Shown here: in pieces, positions 13,417-13,497 of the stretch
Layout: the number at the start of each line of letters is the position of its first letter
Numbering within the stretch: the first letter of the stretch is position 1
NCBI GenBank assembly: GCA_033837965.1
Contig: JAJLLM010000107.1
Coordinates: 1 to 13,497, forward strand
Reading direction: 5' to 3'
From: Pseudazoarcus pumilus_A
GTDB lineage: Bacteria > Pseudomonadota > Gammaproteobacteria > Burkholderiales > Rhodocyclaceae
Length of the DNA stretch: 13,497 nucleotides
The notes under the pieces: generated by a model
Database searches by the model: none
Told to the model about the DNA's origin: nothing
The model's input: only the letters and a program-made list of their open reading frames with translations
Translations under genes and position numbers: made by a program

Positions 13417-13497
13417 TCAATCGCCAGCCTGCACGAAACACTCACCCGGCGCGACGGGGAAACCACGCAGGAATTCCTCCACCCCCATGCGCCGGCT
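13417..13497 (-). CDS. fmt: C-terminal end of methionyl-tRNA formyltransferase, runs off the right edge
   Basis: Only the last 26 codons and TGA are present: RRMGVEEFLRGFPVAPG and then ECFVQAGD. The pattern R-R-M-x-(3)-FL-x-G-x(4)-x-G near a C-terminus is that of Fmt (for example kRM...dFLrG..i..G in homologues). Fmt adds the formyl group to initiator Met-tRNA. The position just upstream of htpX on the same strand supports this, since def-fmt-htpX is a common order in betaproteobacteria. The short fragment limits certainty. Confidence 0.65.
   Translation of the reverse strand, partial: SRRMGVEEFLRGFPVAPGECFVQAGD

Overview
The window reads as chromosomal DNA of a GC-rich Gram-negative bacterium, most likely a betaproteobacterium of the Rhodocyclales (Azoarcus/Thauera/Zoogloea type). 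This rests on base composition, the fmt-htpX order, and a formate dehydrogenase (FDH) accessory set I know from betaproteobacteria and Shewanella. It is an inference from gene content, not from a marker gene. I see no insertion sequence, phage gene, CRISPR array, tRNA or rRNA.

Left block (1-4294, all minus strand, transcribed right to left): an FDH operon in the order DUF3305 protein, DUF3306 protein, 575-residue polyferredoxin, TorD-type chaperone, small Tat-signal 'FDH region' protein, and the start of the Tat-exported molybdenum/tungsten FDH catalytic subunit, which runs off the left edge. The genes overlap by 4 bases or sit a few to about 60 bases apart. The accessory genes precede the enzyme, as expected if cofactor loading and maturation come first. 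A close match to a sigma-54 (RpoN) promoter lies at 4338-4353, just upstream of the first gene.

Control region (4295-4634) and divergent regulator (4635-5603, plus): the gene facing the FDH operon encodes a sigma-54 activator consisting only of the AAA+ and Fis-type DNA-binding domains, with no sensory domain. Three copies of a TGG-ACAAAA-type motif lie between the two genes. Two are placed like upstream activator sites for the FDH promoter and one sits directly in front of the regulator gene. This is the most interesting part of the window.

Middle block (5637-7503): a P-loop iron-sulfur carrier (Mrp/ApbC) on the minus strand is convergent with the regulator and divergent from an exported ankyrin-repeat protein with a good sigma-70 promoter.

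Right block (7515-13497, all minus strand): the end of fmt (at the right edge), htpX, a membrane sensor kinase with a periplasmic domain, an NtrC-type sigma-54 response regulator, mobB (molybdenum cofactor dinucleotide step) and a Tat-exported Rieske-like protein whose second metal-binding box lacks the usual histidine. MobB, the Tat-exported redox proteins, the Fe-S carrier and two sigma-54 activators point to periplasmic molybdoenzyme respiration as the common theme, although the link between the right block and FDH is inferred.
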